Assembly: GCF_007002745.1 (NCBI RefSeq) | Contig: NZ_SGNY01000001.1 | Coordinates: 806,001-870,000, forward strand | Direction: 5' to 3' | Length of the DNA stretch: 64,000 nucleotides | Source: Martinezella rhizogenes | GTDB taxonomy: Bacteria > Pseudomonadota > Alphaproteobacteria > Rhizobiales > Rhizobiaceae | Shown here: positions 9,131-18,897 of the stretch, piece after piece | How the letters are laid out: every line of letters begins with the position of its first letter | How positions within the stretch are numbered: the first letter of the stretch is position 1 | Notes under the pieces: model-generated | The model's input: only the letters and a program-made list of their open reading frames with translations | What the model was told of the DNA's origin: nothing | Databases searched by the model: none | Position numbers and translations under genes: made by a program

Positions 9131-9637
9131 ATGACGAAAATCTGGAACCGCGACGGCTTCGTGGAAAACGATCCCTGGGTGATCGAAACGGAAGAGGTGA
9201 AAGCGACAGCCGCGCAAAAGCCGCTGCTGCCGCTCGCCGATTTCCTCATTCGTGCGGCGGAAAGCAACGATGTAGGCCTGGGCGTGCTGATTGCGCCGGC
9301 CGACGATGTCACCCGCCTTGAGCCCTACCTTGACCGTATCGACCTTGTGGCCGTGAGTTTTCCGGCCTTCAACGATGGCCGTGGTTTCAGCCACGCTTCG
9401 CTGCTGCGCAACCGCCTGGGTTTTAGAGGTGAGGTGAGGGCAGTCGGCGACGTGCTGATCGACCAGGTGCCGCCGATGCTGCGCACCGGCTTTACCAGTT
9501 TTGCAGTGACGAACGGTACGGCGATACGCCGCCTGTCCGAAAATCGCCTGCCGGAAATCCCGGTTTATTACCAGCCGACGGCCCGGCCGGCGGCGGGCGG
9601 CGAGGCCTATAGCTGGCGTCGGCGTGCGTCCCTGTGA
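9131..9637 (+). CDS. DUF934 oxidoreductase-associated protein
   Basis: A 168-residue protein of the DUF934 family, which is nearly always encoded next to siroheme-dependent sulfite reductase. The start at 9131 is 10 bases after cysI and has GGAGAG just upstream. Recognisable stretches are VGLGVLIAPADDVTRLEPYLD, SFPAFNDGRGFSHASLLR and GEVRAVGDVLIDQ. It lacks known cofactor motifs, and its function within sulfite reduction is inferred from context only. It ends the cys operon; cysH is not here. Confidence 0.85.
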   Translation: MTKIWNRDGFVENDPWVIETEEVKATAAQKPLLPLADFLIRAAESNDVGLGVLIAPADDVTRLEPYLDRIDLVAVSFPAFNDGRGFSHASLLRNRLGFRGEVRAVGDVLIDQVPPMLRTGFTSFAVTNGTAIRRLSENRLPEIPVYYQPTARPAAGGEAYSWRRRASL

Positions 9638-9647
9638 CACGTTGCGC

Positions 9648-9676
9648 GGAAATATGATTTTTTGATACATATTTCC
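9648..9676. promoter_or_regulatory. Perfect 9-bp inverted repeat between the cys operon and fpr
   Basis: GGAAATATG at 9648-9656 is exactly mirrored by CATATTTCC at 9668-9676 with an 11-base AT-rich centre. It lies 11 bases after the DUF934 stop and 54 bases upstream of the fpr -10 hexamer. It could be a weak terminator for the cys operon or an operator for fpr. Confidence 0.45.
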
Positions 9677-9707
9677 TGAGCACATAGCAGTTGTGATATT
9701 CTCATGC

Positions 9708-9735
9708 CTTCAAACCTCGGCAAAAATGGTATAAT
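9708..9735 (+). promoter_or_regulatory. Candidate fpr promoter
   Basis: A perfect TATAAT at 9730-9735 lies 51 bases before the fpr ATG. A weak -35 match (CTTCAA, 9708-9713) sits 16 bases upstream. A consensus -10 is unusual in this GC-rich background, which supports a real promoter. Confidence 0.5.
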
Positions 9736-9785
9736 TGCCCGGTTGGAGAATGTCGCTTATCGAATAAGAATGGACGGAACCTGAA

Positions 9786-10598
9786 ATGAACGCGCCAGCC
9801 AAGACGGAAGATTTCGCGATCAAGATACCTGATGGTGTTTACGCCGAGACGGTTTTATCTGTGGAGCACTATACGGATCACCTGTTCCGTTTCCGCATGA
9901 CACGTCCGGCCGGTTTCCGTTTCCGCTCCGGTGAATTCGCCATGATCGGCCTGATGGTCGGAGAAAAGCCGATTTACCGCGCTTATTCCATCGCCAGCCC
10001 CGCTTGGGATGAGGAACTGGAATTCTTCTCGATCAAGGTTCCCGACGGTCCGCTGACCTCCCATCTTCAGGCGATCAAGCCCGGTGACACGGTTCTGATG
10101 CGCAAGAAGCCGACAGGCACGCTGGTTCTGGATGCGCTGACACCCGGCAAACGGCTCTACATGTTCTCGACCGGCACCGGCATTGCGCCTTTTGCAAGCC
10201 TGATCCGTGACCCCGAGACCTATGAGAAGTTTGAAGAGGTCATCCTCACCCATACCTGCCGTGATGTTGCCGAGCTGAAATACGGCTTCGATCTGGTTGA
10301 GGAAATCCGCAACCACGAGTTCCTGAACGAAATCGTCGGCGACAAGCTCAAGCATTATGCGACGGTGACCCGTGAGGATTACCCCTTCAAGGGCCGCATC
10401 ACCACGCTGATCGAAAACGGCAAGCTGTTTGCCGATCTTGGCGTTCCGGCGCTTGATCCGGAAATTGATCGCGGCATGATCTGCGGTTCCTCGGCCATGC
10501 TGAAGGACACCAAGGAATTGCTTGAAAAGGCCGGCCTGAATGAAGGCGCTAACAACAAGCCCGCCGAATTTGTGATCGAGCGCGCTTTCGTCGGCTGA
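9786..10598 (+). CDS. fpr: Ferredoxin-NADP+ reductase
   Basis: A 270-residue FAD flavoprotein of the bacterial Fpr subclass. The FAD-binding RAYSIASP motif is near residue 72, the NADP-binding GTGIAPFASL near residue 131, and the C-terminal CGSSAMLKDTKELL near 236. It ends in EFVIERAFVG, the extended tail of the rhizobial/Azotobacter type. It exchanges electrons between NADPH and ferredoxin or flavodoxin and is often part of the oxidative-stress response. It has its own promoter, although the sulfite reductase upstream may use its electrons. Confidence 0.93.
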   Translation: MNAPAKTEDFAIKIPDGVYAETVLSVEHYTDHLFRFRMTRPAGFRFRSGEFAMIGLMVGEKPIYRAYSIASPAWDEELEFFSIKVPDGPLTSHLQAIKPGDTVLMRKKPTGTLVLDALTPGKRLYMFSTGTGIAPFASLIRDPETYEKFEEVILTHTCRDVAELKYGFDLVEEIRNHEFLNEIVGDKLKHYATVTREDYPFKGRITTLIENGKLFADLGVPALDPEIDRGMICGSSAMLKDTKELLEKAGLNEGANNKPAEFVIERAFVG

Positions 10599-10620
10599 AC
10601 GCATAAGACGACGAGATTTC

Positions 10621-10645
10621 AGGAGGCCGTCAGGCCTCCTTTTTA
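10621..10645 (+). terminator. Rho-independent terminator after fpr
   Basis: An 8-bp GC-rich stem (AGGAGGCC / GGCCTCCT) with a 4-base loop is followed directly by TTTT and ATTT. It lies 23 bases after the fpr stop and separates it from the convergent MFS gene. Confidence 0.85.
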
Positions 10646-10663
10646 TTTGCACCTTCAGTGTAG

Positions 10664-11941
10664 CTATCGAGAAACGCTGTCATCATCCTGTTTCGGTGCG
10701 ATTTCATTGCGATAGAGAACGAACAGTCCGATGGCAATCGCCGCGATGCCGCCGCCGACGAGATGCGACAGCGAATAACCACCCTTCGTCACCAGCCAGC
10801 CTGCCACGACATTGCTGAATGATGCGCCAATGCCCTGAACCATCATGACGCTGGCAAGGCCGACGTTAAAACGGCCGGTCCCCTTCAAGATTCTTTCCAC
10901 CGCGACAGGTGTGACGATGCCGAGCAGACCGGCGCCAACGCCGTCAAGAAACTGCACCGGAAAGACGACCCAGAAATCCGTAAAGGCTGAAGCGAGAAGG
11001 CCACGTATGGGCAGGGCGACGAGAGCGATAATGAACACCGTCGAAAGACCGAAACGGCGTATCAGCCACGGCGCCATCGCAGCGACGAAAATCATCGCGA
11101 ATTGCGCGACGCCGGTGATGATGGCTGTGGTGCGGAAGGGCGTTTGCAGTTCAATGGCGAAATCCTGTGCGATCAATCGACCCATGGGCGCGTTGCCAAA
11201 ATGGAAGACGAGCAGAATGATGGCGAGAAAGATCAGCCCGCGTTCGTGCAGCAGAACCCTTATTCCGGATGGCCCGGGCTCTCCCTTGTCTTCGGCAAGA
11301 CCACGCGCAGCCTTGTGATCGATCCTGTCAGGATCAATCGCCGCCGTCGCGACCAGAGCGCCTGCAGCAGTCAGCAGCATCAGGCCAATAATCCCATTCA
11401 TGCCGAAGAAGGTGACGACCACATAGGTCGCAAAAAGCGACGCGAAATTGCCGCCGTGGTTCCAGAATTCGTTGCGCGAGATCTGATGGGAAAACAGGCG
11501 CTCGCCGACAAGACCCAGTGTGAGGCCGGCAAGTGCCGGGCCGATCACGGCGCCGACGACCGCCGTCATGATCTGCCCGGTCCAGACGATCCAGGCATCC
11601 GGAAAAATCAGCGTGATCAGCGCGCCGATGGTCACGAGAACGACAGGGATGGCAATCAGCATCCTCTTCCATGTTGCGCCATCAACAAGGGCACCGCAGA
11701 GCGGTGTCGCAAGCAGACCGACAAGGCCACCGACCGTGGCGATCATGCCCAGCGAGAGTGAAGACCAGCCCTGTGTCGCCAGAAATGCATCCAGAAACGG
11801 ACCGAGACCGTCGCGGGCATCGGCGAGGAAAAAGTTCAATGCTGCAAGGGCAAAAAGCGTGCGGTCCGGGATGCCACCGCTGCGCGGCAGACCGCCCGAA
11901 GGAAGACCGCCATGCGGAGTCGAAACGCCAATAGTCGTCAT
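10664..11941 (-). CDS. Major facilitator superfamily transporter
   Basis: A 425-residue inner-membrane protein with about twelve hydrophobic segments and a central hydrophilic loop (~residues 200-225, DPDRIDHKAARGLAEDKGEPG). It resembles the MFS_1 drug/metabolite exporters, with RNEFWNHGGNFASL and GVGAGLLGIVTPVAVERILKGTGRFN on the cytoplasmic side. The substrate is unknown. The start at 11941 is chosen because CGGAG lies 9 bases upstream; an upstream ATG at 11962 has no ribosome site. It is convergent with fpr and divergent from the next gene. Confidence 0.82.
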   Translation of the reverse strand: MTTIGVSTPHGGLPSGGLPRSGGIPDRTLFALAALNFFLADARDGLGPFLDAFLATQGWSSLSLGMIATVGGLVGLLATPLCGALVDGATWKRMLIAIPVVLVTIGALITLIFPDAWIVWTGQIMTAVVGAVIGPALAGLTLGLVGERLFSHQISRNEFWNHGGNFASLFATYVVVTFFGMNGIIGLMLLTAAGALVATAAIDPDRIDHKAARGLAEDKGEPGPSGIRVLLHERGLIFLAIILLVFHFGNAPMGRLIAQDFAIELQTPFRTTAIITGVAQFAMIFVAAMAPWLIRRFGLSTVFIIALVALPIRGLLASAFTDFWVVFPVQFLDGVGAGLLGIVTPVAVERILKGTGRFNVGLASVMMVQGIGASFSNVVAGWLVTKGGYSLSHLVGGGIAAIAIGLFVLYRNEIAPKQDDDSVSR

Positions 11942-12137
11942 GAAATACGCTCCGAAAAACATGCGCGAGTAATGGGAAATTGATCAAGGCTGGCGAGAAA
12001 CAGCTGTGTCTGCATTTGGTTGCATCGGCGAGAGATAAACATAAAACTCTCGACATTTTTGATCGCCGCAGAATAGGCTGAAGGAACGTTTGACCGTACT
12101 GTCGAGTTAGTCTCCGTGGAAAAACGGATTACTCGCC

Positions 12138-12641
12138 ATGAAAACCCATGCTTTAGCTCTTCTATTTTCGGCTGTATTGCTCGGTGGCCAGCCCGCACAT
12201 GCGGATGAACGCGCATTCCTCTCATCGCTGAAAGGCACATGGGCGGGCAAGGGGACCGTGATCACACGGATCGGCACTCCGCCGATCAATGTAAGTTGTA
12301 CGCTGAATTCCAATGCGGGGGCATCGTCGCTCAACATGTCTGGCACGTGCCGCGGCCTTCTTGTGGTAAGGCGCGCTATAGCGGCCGATCTTTCAGAAAA
12401 GGGCGGGCGCTATAGCGGGGCTTATACTGGCCCGTCTGGCCGACCATCGGCCCTTTCCGGCACGAGGCGAGGAAACGCAATCAACCTGACGGTCCGCTGG
12501 AACCGCGACATAAACGGCGACCGGGTTGCCGCCATGACCATCGAAAAGATTGGAGCCAACGGACTGCGGCTGCGCACCACCGATAAGGACGGCAGAACCG
12601 GCAAGACGGTGGTGACGAGCGACATCCGGCTGGTGCGCTGA
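12138..12641 (+). CDS. Secreted protein of unknown function
   Basis: A 167-residue protein with a clear Sec signal peptide, cleaved after about residue 22 (QPAHA-DE). The mature part begins FLSSLKGTWAGKGTV and is rich in small and basic residues, including a GRYSGAYTGPSGRPSALSGT stretch. The GTWxGKG opening and repeated strands suggest a small beta-barrel or lipocalin-like periplasmic fold, but I do not recognise a named family. It stands alone between divergent MFS and convergent EEP genes. Confidence 0.6.
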   Translation: MKTHALALLFSAVLLGGQPAHADERAFLSSLKGTWAGKGTVITRIGTPPINVSCTLNSNAGASSLNMSGTCRGLLVVRRAIAADLSEKGGRYSGAYTGPSGRPSALSGTRRGNAINLTVRWNRDINGDRVAAMTIEKIGANGLRLRTTDKDGRTGKTVVTSDIRLVR

Positions 12642-12670
12642 CGAGCGGCGATAATGTAGCGCCAGCTTGT

Positions 12671-13474
12671 CTATCTGAATTCAAGCAGCAGCGGGCAATG
12701 ATCCGAAACCTCCGGCCGCGCCACAACGTCGAAATGGTCGATCTTCACAGCCGGATTGACCAGCATGTAATCCGCATAACGGTTCTGCTTGGTGTAATGC
12801 GAAGTCCGCGTGTCGTTAAAGCCGCGCGTCGTGACCAACTCGGTGAGGTCAAGTTCTCTTAGAACGGCAAAAGTCTCGCTGTCAGGCAAAACATTGAAAT
12901 CGCCGCAGACGATAATCCGGTCACCCGCCTCGGCGATATTTCTGACCAGCTGGACGAGCCGCTTCGCCTGGGCCAGACGCGCGGGGCTGTCGTGTTTGCC
13001 TTCGGGGTCTCGCAGGCCGTGCATGTGGGCGATGACGGCGGGCTGGCCGGTTGTGAAATCGAAAATACGAATGGCATGGGCGGTCCGCGATCTCGGGTGG
13101 TCGCCATATCCATCGGCTGAAAAGGTGCCGTGAACGAAACCCTGCGCCTGCGCGACAATGGGAATGGATTTACGCACGAAGGTCGCGAGCCCCCATTGCG
13201 ACGGGTATCTTATATCACCGTCCCAGAGATCACCCTGCGCTGCCGGGCAGAAGACCGCCAAGTGATCGGGCAGGGCGTCTGCGATATCCCGCAGGAAATT
13301 CGCCCTCTGCGGCAGGTCGATGCCGTGATCGCGATAGGACAGCCAGTCCTGCGTGGCATCAGGCGTATAGACCACTTCCTGCAGACACAGGATATCGGGA
13401 TCGGAAGAGGAGAGATAGGGAACAAGCTCGTCATGGAGCTTCCCGCCCCAGCCGTTCAGGCAGATCAGACGCAT
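12671..13474 (-). CDS. Endonuclease/exonuclease/phosphatase-family protein
   Basis: A 267-residue cytoplasmic protein of the DNase I-like (EEP) superfamily. Motifs in order are LICLNGWGG at the start (metal-binding Asn), LQEV near residue 32 (metal Glu), VCGDFNVLPDSE (Asp/Asn pair) and the terminal SDHCPLLLEF (catalytic Asp-His). It probably hydrolyses a phosphodiester or phosphomonoester; the substrate could be nucleic acid or a phospholipid-type compound. No signal peptide is seen. It stands alone, convergent with the secreted protein before it. Confidence 0.82.
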   Translation of the reverse strand: MRLICLNGWGGKLHDELVPYLSSSDPDILCLQEVVYTPDATQDWLSYRDHGIDLPQRANFLRDIADALPDHLAVFCPAAQGDLWDGDIRYPSQWGLATFVRKSIPIVAQAQGFVHGTFSADGYGDHPRSRTAHAIRIFDFTTGQPAVIAHMHGLRDPEGKHDSPARLAQAKRLVQLVRNIAEAGDRIIVCGDFNVLPDSETFAVLRELDLTELVTTRGFNDTRTSHYTKQNRYADYMLVNPAVKIDHFDVVARPEVSDHCPLLLEFR

Positions 13475-13578
13475 TCACACTCCATCGCCGCGGAATTGCA
13501 TGATCCCGTTTAGCATGGAACCGCTGGCGATCAATCCGTCCCGCGATTTCAGGGTGTGGAGGTGTCGCGCCCTGATGA

Positions 13579-13606
13579 CAGAGGCCCGGATGTTTCCGGG
13601 CCTCTG
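13579..13606 (-). terminator. Terminator after the fasciclin gene
   Basis: A perfect 12-bp inverted repeat (CAGAGGCCCGGA / TCCGGGCCTCTG) with a TGTT loop lies about 55 bases past the fasciclin stop. The stem is very strong but has no T-run on either side, so it may act as a stabiliser or attenuator instead. Confidence 0.6.
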
Positions 13607-13660
13607 ATCCAGGTTCAAGCCGAATGCCTTATTCGGACATCTTGTGTCAGGCAGCGCTGA

Positions 13661-14218
13661 CTACATCTTCGGCAGCAACACCTTGTCGATGACATGAATG
13701 ACGCCGTTGGATTGCTTGACGTCGGCGATGGTTACATGGGCAACCGTACCATTCTCGTCTGTCAATGTGATTTTGCCCATGCTTTCCTTGGCCTTGAGCA
13801 CACAGCCGCCGACGGTCTTCACGTCATGCTCACCCTTGTCGTCCTTGATCATCTTTTCGATGGCCGGTGACAGTGCATTGGCGGCAACGACGTGGCAGGT
13901 CAGCACTTTGACCAGCTTCTCCTTGTTCTCGGGCTTAAGAAGATCGTCGACCGCACCCTTCGGAAGCGCAGCGAAAGCTTCGTTGGTCGGCGCGAAAACC
14001 GTGAACGGACCTTTTCCTTGCAATGTTTCGACAAGCCCGGCGGCCTTCACCGCTGCGACAAGCGTTGTGTGGTCTTTCGAGTTCATCGCATTTTCAACGA
14101 TGTTCTTGTCCTCGAACATTGCGGCGCCGCCAACTTTGGGGTTCGCCGCGTAAGCGGAAACCATGCCGATGGAAAGAGCTGCGGCCAGCGTCAGGGCACG
14201 AACAGAAACGTTGTACAT
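13661..14218 (-). CDS. Fasciclin-domain (FAS1) secreted protein
   Basis: A 185-residue protein with a Sec signal peptide cleaved around residue 25 (SAYA-AN), then one FAS1 domain. The domain shows TLVAAVKAAGLVETLQGKGPFTVFAPTNEAFAAL and ends in NGVIHVIDKVLLP. FAS1 proteins are extracellular or envelope adhesion proteins; rhizobial homologues have been linked to symbiosis. The start at 14218 is fixed by a near-perfect AAGGAGG upstream; the longer frame would place the signal peptide internally. Confidence 0.9.
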   Translation of the reverse strand: MYNVSVRALTLAAALSIGMVSAYAANPKVGGAAMFEDKNIVENAMNSKDHTTLVAAVKAAGLVETLQGKGPFTVFAPTNEAFAALPKGAVDDLLKPENKEKLVKVLTCHVVAANALSPAIEKMIKDDKGEHDVKTVGGCVLKAKESMGKITLTDENGTVAHVTIADVKQSNGVIHVIDKVLLPKM

Positions 14219-14392
14219 CGTTATTCCTCCTTGGTGACTTCCAAACCCCGAAAGGCAGTTCTTCCGGTGGCCGCTATCGGTCATCCGTAGCGATAAAAGA
14301 GACGAAAGCCGTTTCCCCGAAGTTTCGAGGTGAGCCAGGAAAAATGATAAATAATTGATTTCAGGAATGATTATCTATGCCCCGACATAAAA

Positions 14393-14414
14393 AAGCCCGG
14401 AGCGATCCGGGCTT
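14393..14414 (-). terminator. Rho-independent terminator of the gcv operon
   Basis: Read on the minus strand, AAGCCCGGA and its complement form a 9-bp stem with a 4-base loop followed by a T-rich run, 22 bases beyond the gcvP stop. The + strand also shows TTTTG after the stem, so it may work in both directions. Confidence 0.85.
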
Positions 14415-14435
14415 TTGTCTTGAACGAAACGAAGT

Positions 14436-17300
14436 TTACTCTGCCGCTTCGGCATAATCCTCCATCGGCGGGCAGGTGCAGATGAGGTTACGGTCACCAT
14501 AGACATTGTCGATGCGGTTGACCGGCGACCAGTATTTGTCGATGCGGAAGGCGCCGGGCGGGAAGCAACCCTTTTCGCGGCTATAGGGACGGTCCCACTC
14601 GCCGACGAGGTCTTCCACCGTGTGCGGCGCGTTCTTCAGCGGATTGTTGAGCTTGTCCGCACGGCCTTCCTCGATGTCGCGGGCTTCCTCGCGGATCGCC
14701 AGCATGGCATCGCAGAAACGGTCGATTTCCGCCTTGGTCTCGGATTCCGTCGGCTCGATCATCAGCGTGCCGGCCACCGGCCAGCTCATGGTCGGCGCGT
14801 GGAAACCGCAATCGACGAGGCGCTTCGCCACATCGTCCACCGTCACACCGCAGCTGTCTGCAAGCGGGCGGGTGTCGATGATGCATTCATGCGCCACGCG
14901 ACCGGTCTCGGACTTGTAGAGCACGTCGTAAGCGCCCTTCAGTCGTTCGGCGATGTAGTTGGCGTTGAGGATCGCAACCTTGGTCGCCTGCGTCAGCCCT
15001 TCGCCGCCCATCATCAGGCAATAGCTCCAGGAAATCGGCAGGATCGACGGCGAACCGAAAGGAGCTGCAGACACCGCACCCTCACGACCGTCCGTCGCCG
15101 GATGGCCAGGCAGGTAAGGAGCAAGATGCGCCTTGACGCCGATCGGCCCCATGCCAGGACCGCCGCCGCCATGCGGAATGCAGAAGGTCTTGTGCAGGTT
15201 GAGATGCGAAACGTCCGAGCCGATATCGCCCGGACGGGCAAGGCCGACCATGGCGTTCATGTTGGCACCGTCGAGATAGACCTGACCACCATGCTTGTGG
15301 GTGATCTCGCAGATCTCGCGAACGGTCTCTTCGAACACGCCGTGAGTGGAGGGATAGGTGATCATGCAGCACGAGAGGTTTTCCGCATACTGCTCTGCTT
15401 TTGCACGGAAATCATCGATATCGATGTCACCGTTATCCCGCACCTTCACCGGCACCACCTTCATGCCGACCATCTGCGCCGAGGCAGGGTTTGTGCCATG
15501 CGCCGAGGTTGGAATGAGGCAGACATCGCGATGTGTGTCGCCATTGGCAAGGTGGTAGTTGCGGATGGTCAAAAGCCCGGCATACTCGCCCTGCGCACCG
15601 GAATTCGGCTGCATGGAGAAGGCATCGTAACCGGTGACCGAGCACAGCTTTTCCGAGAGATCATCGATCATCTCCTTGTAACCGAGTGCCTGATTGGCGG
15701 GTACGAAGGGATGGATGTCGGAAAATTCCGGCCAGGTGATTGGCAGCATTTCCGCCGTGGCGTTCAGTTTCATGGTGCAGGAACCGAGCGGGATCATCGA
15801 ACGGTCAAGCGCCAGATCGCGGTCCGAAAGACGGCGGATGTAACGGGTCATCTCGCTTTCGGCACGGTTCATGTGGAAGATCGGATGCGTCATGTACTGG
15901 CTGGTGCGCAGCAATTCCTTCGGCAGACGATAGTCCGGCGTAAAATCCGAGATCGAGAAATTGCCGCCAAAAGCACGCCAGACGGCCTCGAGCGTTGCCG
16001 GGCGCGTACGCTCGTCAAGGCTCATGCCGATCCTGGTCGCGCCGACCTTGCGCAGGTTGACACCTTCCGCCACGGCCGAGCGCAGGATAACGCCCTGCAT
16101 ATGGCCGACTTCGACGGTGATCGTGTCGAAGAAGGTTTCCGGTTCGATGGTGTAGCCGAGCTTTTCCAGTCCCTTGGCCATCAGCACGGCCTTCTGGTGG
16201 GTCTGCTGGGCAATCGCCTTGATGCCCTGCGGGCCGTGGAAGACGCCATACATCGAAGCCATGACGGCAAGCAGCACCTGCGCGGTGCAAATGTTCGACG
16301 TCGCCTTTTCGCGGCGAATATGCTGTTCGCGGGTCTGCAGCGACAGGCGGTAGGCGCGGTTGCCGCGCGCATCGACGGAAACGCCGACCAGACGGCCGGG
16401 CATGGAGCGCTTATGCGCGTCCTTGACGGCCATGTAAGCCGCATGCGGACCACCATAACCGACCGGAACGCCGAAACGCTGCGAGGTGCCGATGGCGATA
16501 TCTGCGCCCATTTCGCCGGGAGACTTCAGAAGCGTCAGCGCCAGAAGATCGGCAGCGACAGCAGCGATGGCGCCTGTCTGGTGCAGACGGGAAATCAGGC
16601 CGGAGAAATCGCTGACATGACCGTGGGTGCCGGGATACTGGAAGATCGCGCCGAACACGTCGACCGGATCGAGATCGGTGAAGGGATTGCCGATAATCAC
16701 CTTCCAGCCGAGCGGGGCCGCGCGGGTCTCGATCAGCGCAATGGTCTGCGGATGGCAATTGGCGTCCACGAAGAAGGCGGTTGCCTTGGACTTGGCGACG
16801 CGCTGGCACATGGCCATGGCTTCGGCAGCGGCAGTCGCTTCATCGAGCAGTGATGCATTGGCGACATCAAGACCGGTGAGATCGCAGACCATGGTCTGGT
16901 AGTTCAGCAGCGCCTCAAGGCGGCCCTGGCTGATTTCCGGCTGGTAGGGCGTATAGGCCGTGTACCAGGCCGGGTTTTCCAGAATGTTGCGCTGGATGAC
17001 CGGCGGCGTGATGGTGCCATAATAGCCCTGGCCGATCAGCGAGGTCAGGACCTGGTTCTTGTTGGCCGTCTCGCGAAGACGATCCAGCGCCTCGCGTTCG
17101 GTCAGCGCCGCACCCCAGGTGAGCGGCACCTTCTGGCGGATGGAGGAGGGAACGGTGGCATCGATGAGCGCGTCGAGGCTCTTATAGCCGACGACCTTCA
17201 ACATCTCTGCCATTTCCGACGGCGACGGCCCGATGTGACGCCGGTTGGCGAAATCATAGGGCTGATAGTCGGTGAAATGGAATTCGGTGGGCGTCGTCAT
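14436..17300 (-). CDS. gcvP: Glycine dehydrogenase (decarboxylating), P protein
   Basis: A 954-residue single-chain GcvP, the full fused length with both halves. The PLP lysine is in [18 protein letters not shown]. The N-terminal half begins with FANRHIGPS and carries the [18 protein letters not shown] stretch. It decarboxylates glycine and loads the aminomethyl group on the lipoyl arm of GcvH. Its start codon overlaps the gcvH stop by one base, and it is the last gene of gcvT-gcvH-gcvP. Regulation is by the riboswitch upstream of gcvT. Confidence 0.97.
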   Translation of the reverse strand: MTTPTEFHFTDYQPYDFANRRHIGPSPSEMAEMLKVVGYKSLDALIDATVPSSIRQKVPLTWGAALTEREALDRLRETANKNQVLTSLIGQGYYGTITPPVIQRNILENPAWYTAYTPYQPEISQGRLEALLNYQTMVCDLTGLDVANASLLDEATAAAEAMAMCQRVAKSKATAFFVDANCHPQTIALIETRAAPLGWKVIIGNPFTDLDPVDVFGAIFQYPGTHGHVSDFSGLISRLHQTGAIAAVAADLLALTLLKSPGEMGADIAIGTSQRFGVPVGYGGPHAAYMAVKDAHKRSMPGRLVGVSVDARGNRAYRLSLQTREQHIRREKATSNICTAQVLLAVMASMYGVFHGPQGIKAIAQQTHQKAVLMAKGLEKLGYTIEPETFFDTITVEVGHMQGVILRSAVAEGVNLRKVGATRIGMSLDERTRPATLEAVWRAFGGNFSISDFTPDYRLPKELLRTSQYMTHPIFHMNRAESEMTRYIRRLSDRDLALDRSMIPLGSCTMKLNATAEMLPITWPEFSDIHPFVPANQALGYKEMIDDLSEKLCSVTGYDAFSMQPNSGAQGEYAGLLTIRNYHLANGDTHRDVCLIPTSAHGTNPASAQMVGMKVVPVKVRDNGDIDIDDFRAKAEQYAENLSCCMITYPSTHGVFEETVREICEITHKHGGQVYLDGANMNAMVGLARPGDIGSDVSHLNLHKTFCIPHGGGGPGMGPIGVKAHLAPYLPGHPATDGREGAVSAAPFGSPSILPISWSYCLMMGGEGLTQATKVAILNANYIAERLKGAYDVLYKSETGRVAHECIIDTRPLADSCGVTVDDVAKRLVDCGFHAPTMSWPVAGTLMIEPTESETKAEIDRFCDAMLAIREEARDIEEGRADKLNNPLKNAPHTVEDLVGEWDRPYSREKGCFPPGAFRIDKYWSPVNRIDNVYGDRNLICTCPPMEDYAEAAE

Positions 17301-17662
17301 TACGCGATCAGCTCCTTGTAAGCTGCTTCGTCGAGCAGCGTATCGGCATCCGCCACGTTGGAAAGCTTCAGCTTGAAGAACCAGCCGGCACCCTGCGGAT
17401 CGGAATTGACCAGCGAGGGATCGTCAACGATCGCCTGGTTGATTTCGACCACTTCGCCATCCAGCGGACAATAGACGTCGGAGGCAGCCTTGACGGATTC
17501 AACGGTTGCAGCATCGCCATCCTTGGCAAAGGTTGCGCCCACTTCCGGCAGTTCGACGAAGACGAGATCGCCGAGCTGTTCAGCGGCGTGGCTGGTAATG
17601 CCAACGGTGGCAATATCGCCTTCGAACTTCAGCCATTCGTGTTCTGCGGTAAATTTCAGCAT
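17300..17662 (-). CDS. gcvH: Glycine cleavage system H protein
   Basis: A 120-residue lipoyl carrier. The lipoylation lysine is Lys58 in the [13 protein letters not shown] motif, and the N-terminus [13 protein letters not shown] is typical. It shuttles the aminomethyl intermediate between P, T and L proteins. The gene follows gcvT by 27 bases and overlaps gcvP, as expected for a stoichiometric operon. The L protein (lpd) is not in the window. Confidence 0.97.
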   Translation of the reverse strand: MLKFTAEHEWLKFEGDIATVGITSHAAEQLGDLVFVELPEVGATFAKDGDAATVESVKAASDVYCPLDGEVVEINQAIVDDPSLVNSDPQGAGWFFKLKLSNVADADTLLDEAAYKELIA

Positions 17663-17689
17663 CGTGTTCTCTCCGGAGATAAGATGGAA

Positions 17690-18829
17690 TTATCGTTTAT
17701 AGGTGGGCTTGATGAAGGGCAGGGCAGCGACGGCAACGGGCAGGTATTTGCCGCGTACTTCCGCAAAAATCGCCGTGCCGGGAGCCGCGTAGGACACGGG
17801 CACATACCCCATGGCGACAGGGCCTTCGACCGAAGGGCCAAAACCGCCAGAGGTCACTTCGCCGATTTCCGTCTTGCCTTCGGCATCCGCGAAAAGCTTC
17901 GAATGGCCACGCACCGGCGCCTTGCCCTCGGGCTTCAGACCGACGCGGCGGCGCGAGGTGCCATCCTTGAGTTCGCCGAGAATGCGCTCCGCCCCCGGAA
18001 AACCGCCTTCGCGATCACCACCGGTGCGGCGCGCCTTCTGGATTGCCCATTCAAGCGAGGCTTCGATGGGTGACGTCGTGGTATCGATGTCGTTGCCATA
18101 AAGACAAAGGCCGGCTTCGAGACGCAGACTGTCGCGCGCGCCAAGCCCGATGGCTTCGCAATCGGGATGTTCGAGCAGGGCTTTGGCGATTTCCTCCGCC
18201 TTGCCGGCGGGTACGGAGATTTCAAAACCGTCCTCACCGGAATAGCCGGAACGGGAAACGATGCAGGGCACGTCATGCAGCGGCACTTCCTGCACGTCCA
18301 TGAACTTCATTTCGGACACGCCAGCCCACAGTTCCGCCAGCACCTCTTCGGCGCGTGGTCCCTGCAGCGCGATCAGCGCGCGATCGCCAAGAAGGGTGAT
18401 ATCGCAGGCGTCGGAAAGATGCGCCTTCATATGGGCGACATCCGCATCCTTGCAGGCCGCATTGACGACGACGAAAAGATGGTCGCCGCGATTGGTGATC
18501 ATCAGGTCATCGAGGATGTGGCCGTTATCGTCGGTGAAGAAGCCATAACGCTGGCGGCCTTCCTTGAGGCCAAGAATATCGACCGGCACAAGCGTCTCAA
18601 GCGCACGAGCGGCATCGGCATTGTCGCCGGACTTAGCCTTCACGATCACCTGTCCCATATGGGAGACGTCGAACAGACCGGCGGAGGTACGTGTCTGAAG
18701 ATGTTCCTTCATGACGCCGGCCGGATATTGCACCGGCATGTCGTAACCGGCAAACGGCACCATGCGGGCGCCGAGCGAAACATGCAGGGAATGGAGCGGC
18801 GTGGTTTTAAGCTCGGCGGTATCGTCCAA
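17690..18829 (-). CDS. gcvT: Aminomethyltransferase, T protein
   Basis: A 379-residue tetrahydrofolate-dependent aminomethyltransferase, close to the family's usual length. Motifs include the N-terminal LHVSLGARMVPFAGYDMPVQY, the FDVSHMGQ folate-site motif and SRSGYSGEDGFEI. It releases ammonia and makes 5,10-methylene-tetrahydrofolate. It is the first gene of the operon and lies about 70 bases downstream of a tandem glycine riboswitch, so its translation or transcription should respond to glycine. Confidence 0.96.
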   Translation of the reverse strand: MDDTAELKTTPLHSLHVSLGARMVPFAGYDMPVQYPAGVMKEHLQTRTSAGLFDVSHMGQVIVKAKSGDNADAARALETLVPVDILGLKEGRQRYGFFTDDNGHILDDLMITNRGDHLFVVVNAACKDADVAHMKAHLSDACDITLLGDRALIALQGPRAEEVLAELWAGVSEMKFMDVQEVPLHDVPCIVSRSGYSGEDGFEISVPAGKAEEIAKALLEHPDCEAIGLGARDSLRLEAGLCLYGNDIDTTTSPIEASLEWAIQKARRTGGDREGGFPGAERILGELKDGTSRRRVGLKPEGKAPVRGHSKLFADAEGKTEIGEVTSGGFGPSVEGPVAMGYVPVSYAAPGTAIFAEVRGKYLPVAVAALPFIKPTYKR

Positions 18830-18897
18830 GGACGCCTCCAGGGTTGCGCGAAATATCGCGCGGGCTCAGGTCATGGCGCAGACGCGCCGGTTCAAGA

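Noticed and set aside
14622..16853. A 743-codon open frame antisense to gcvP
   Set aside because: It lies fully inside the conserved gcvP gene in a GC-rich region; its translation has no domain and is Arg/His/Ala-rich, as expected for a shadow frame.
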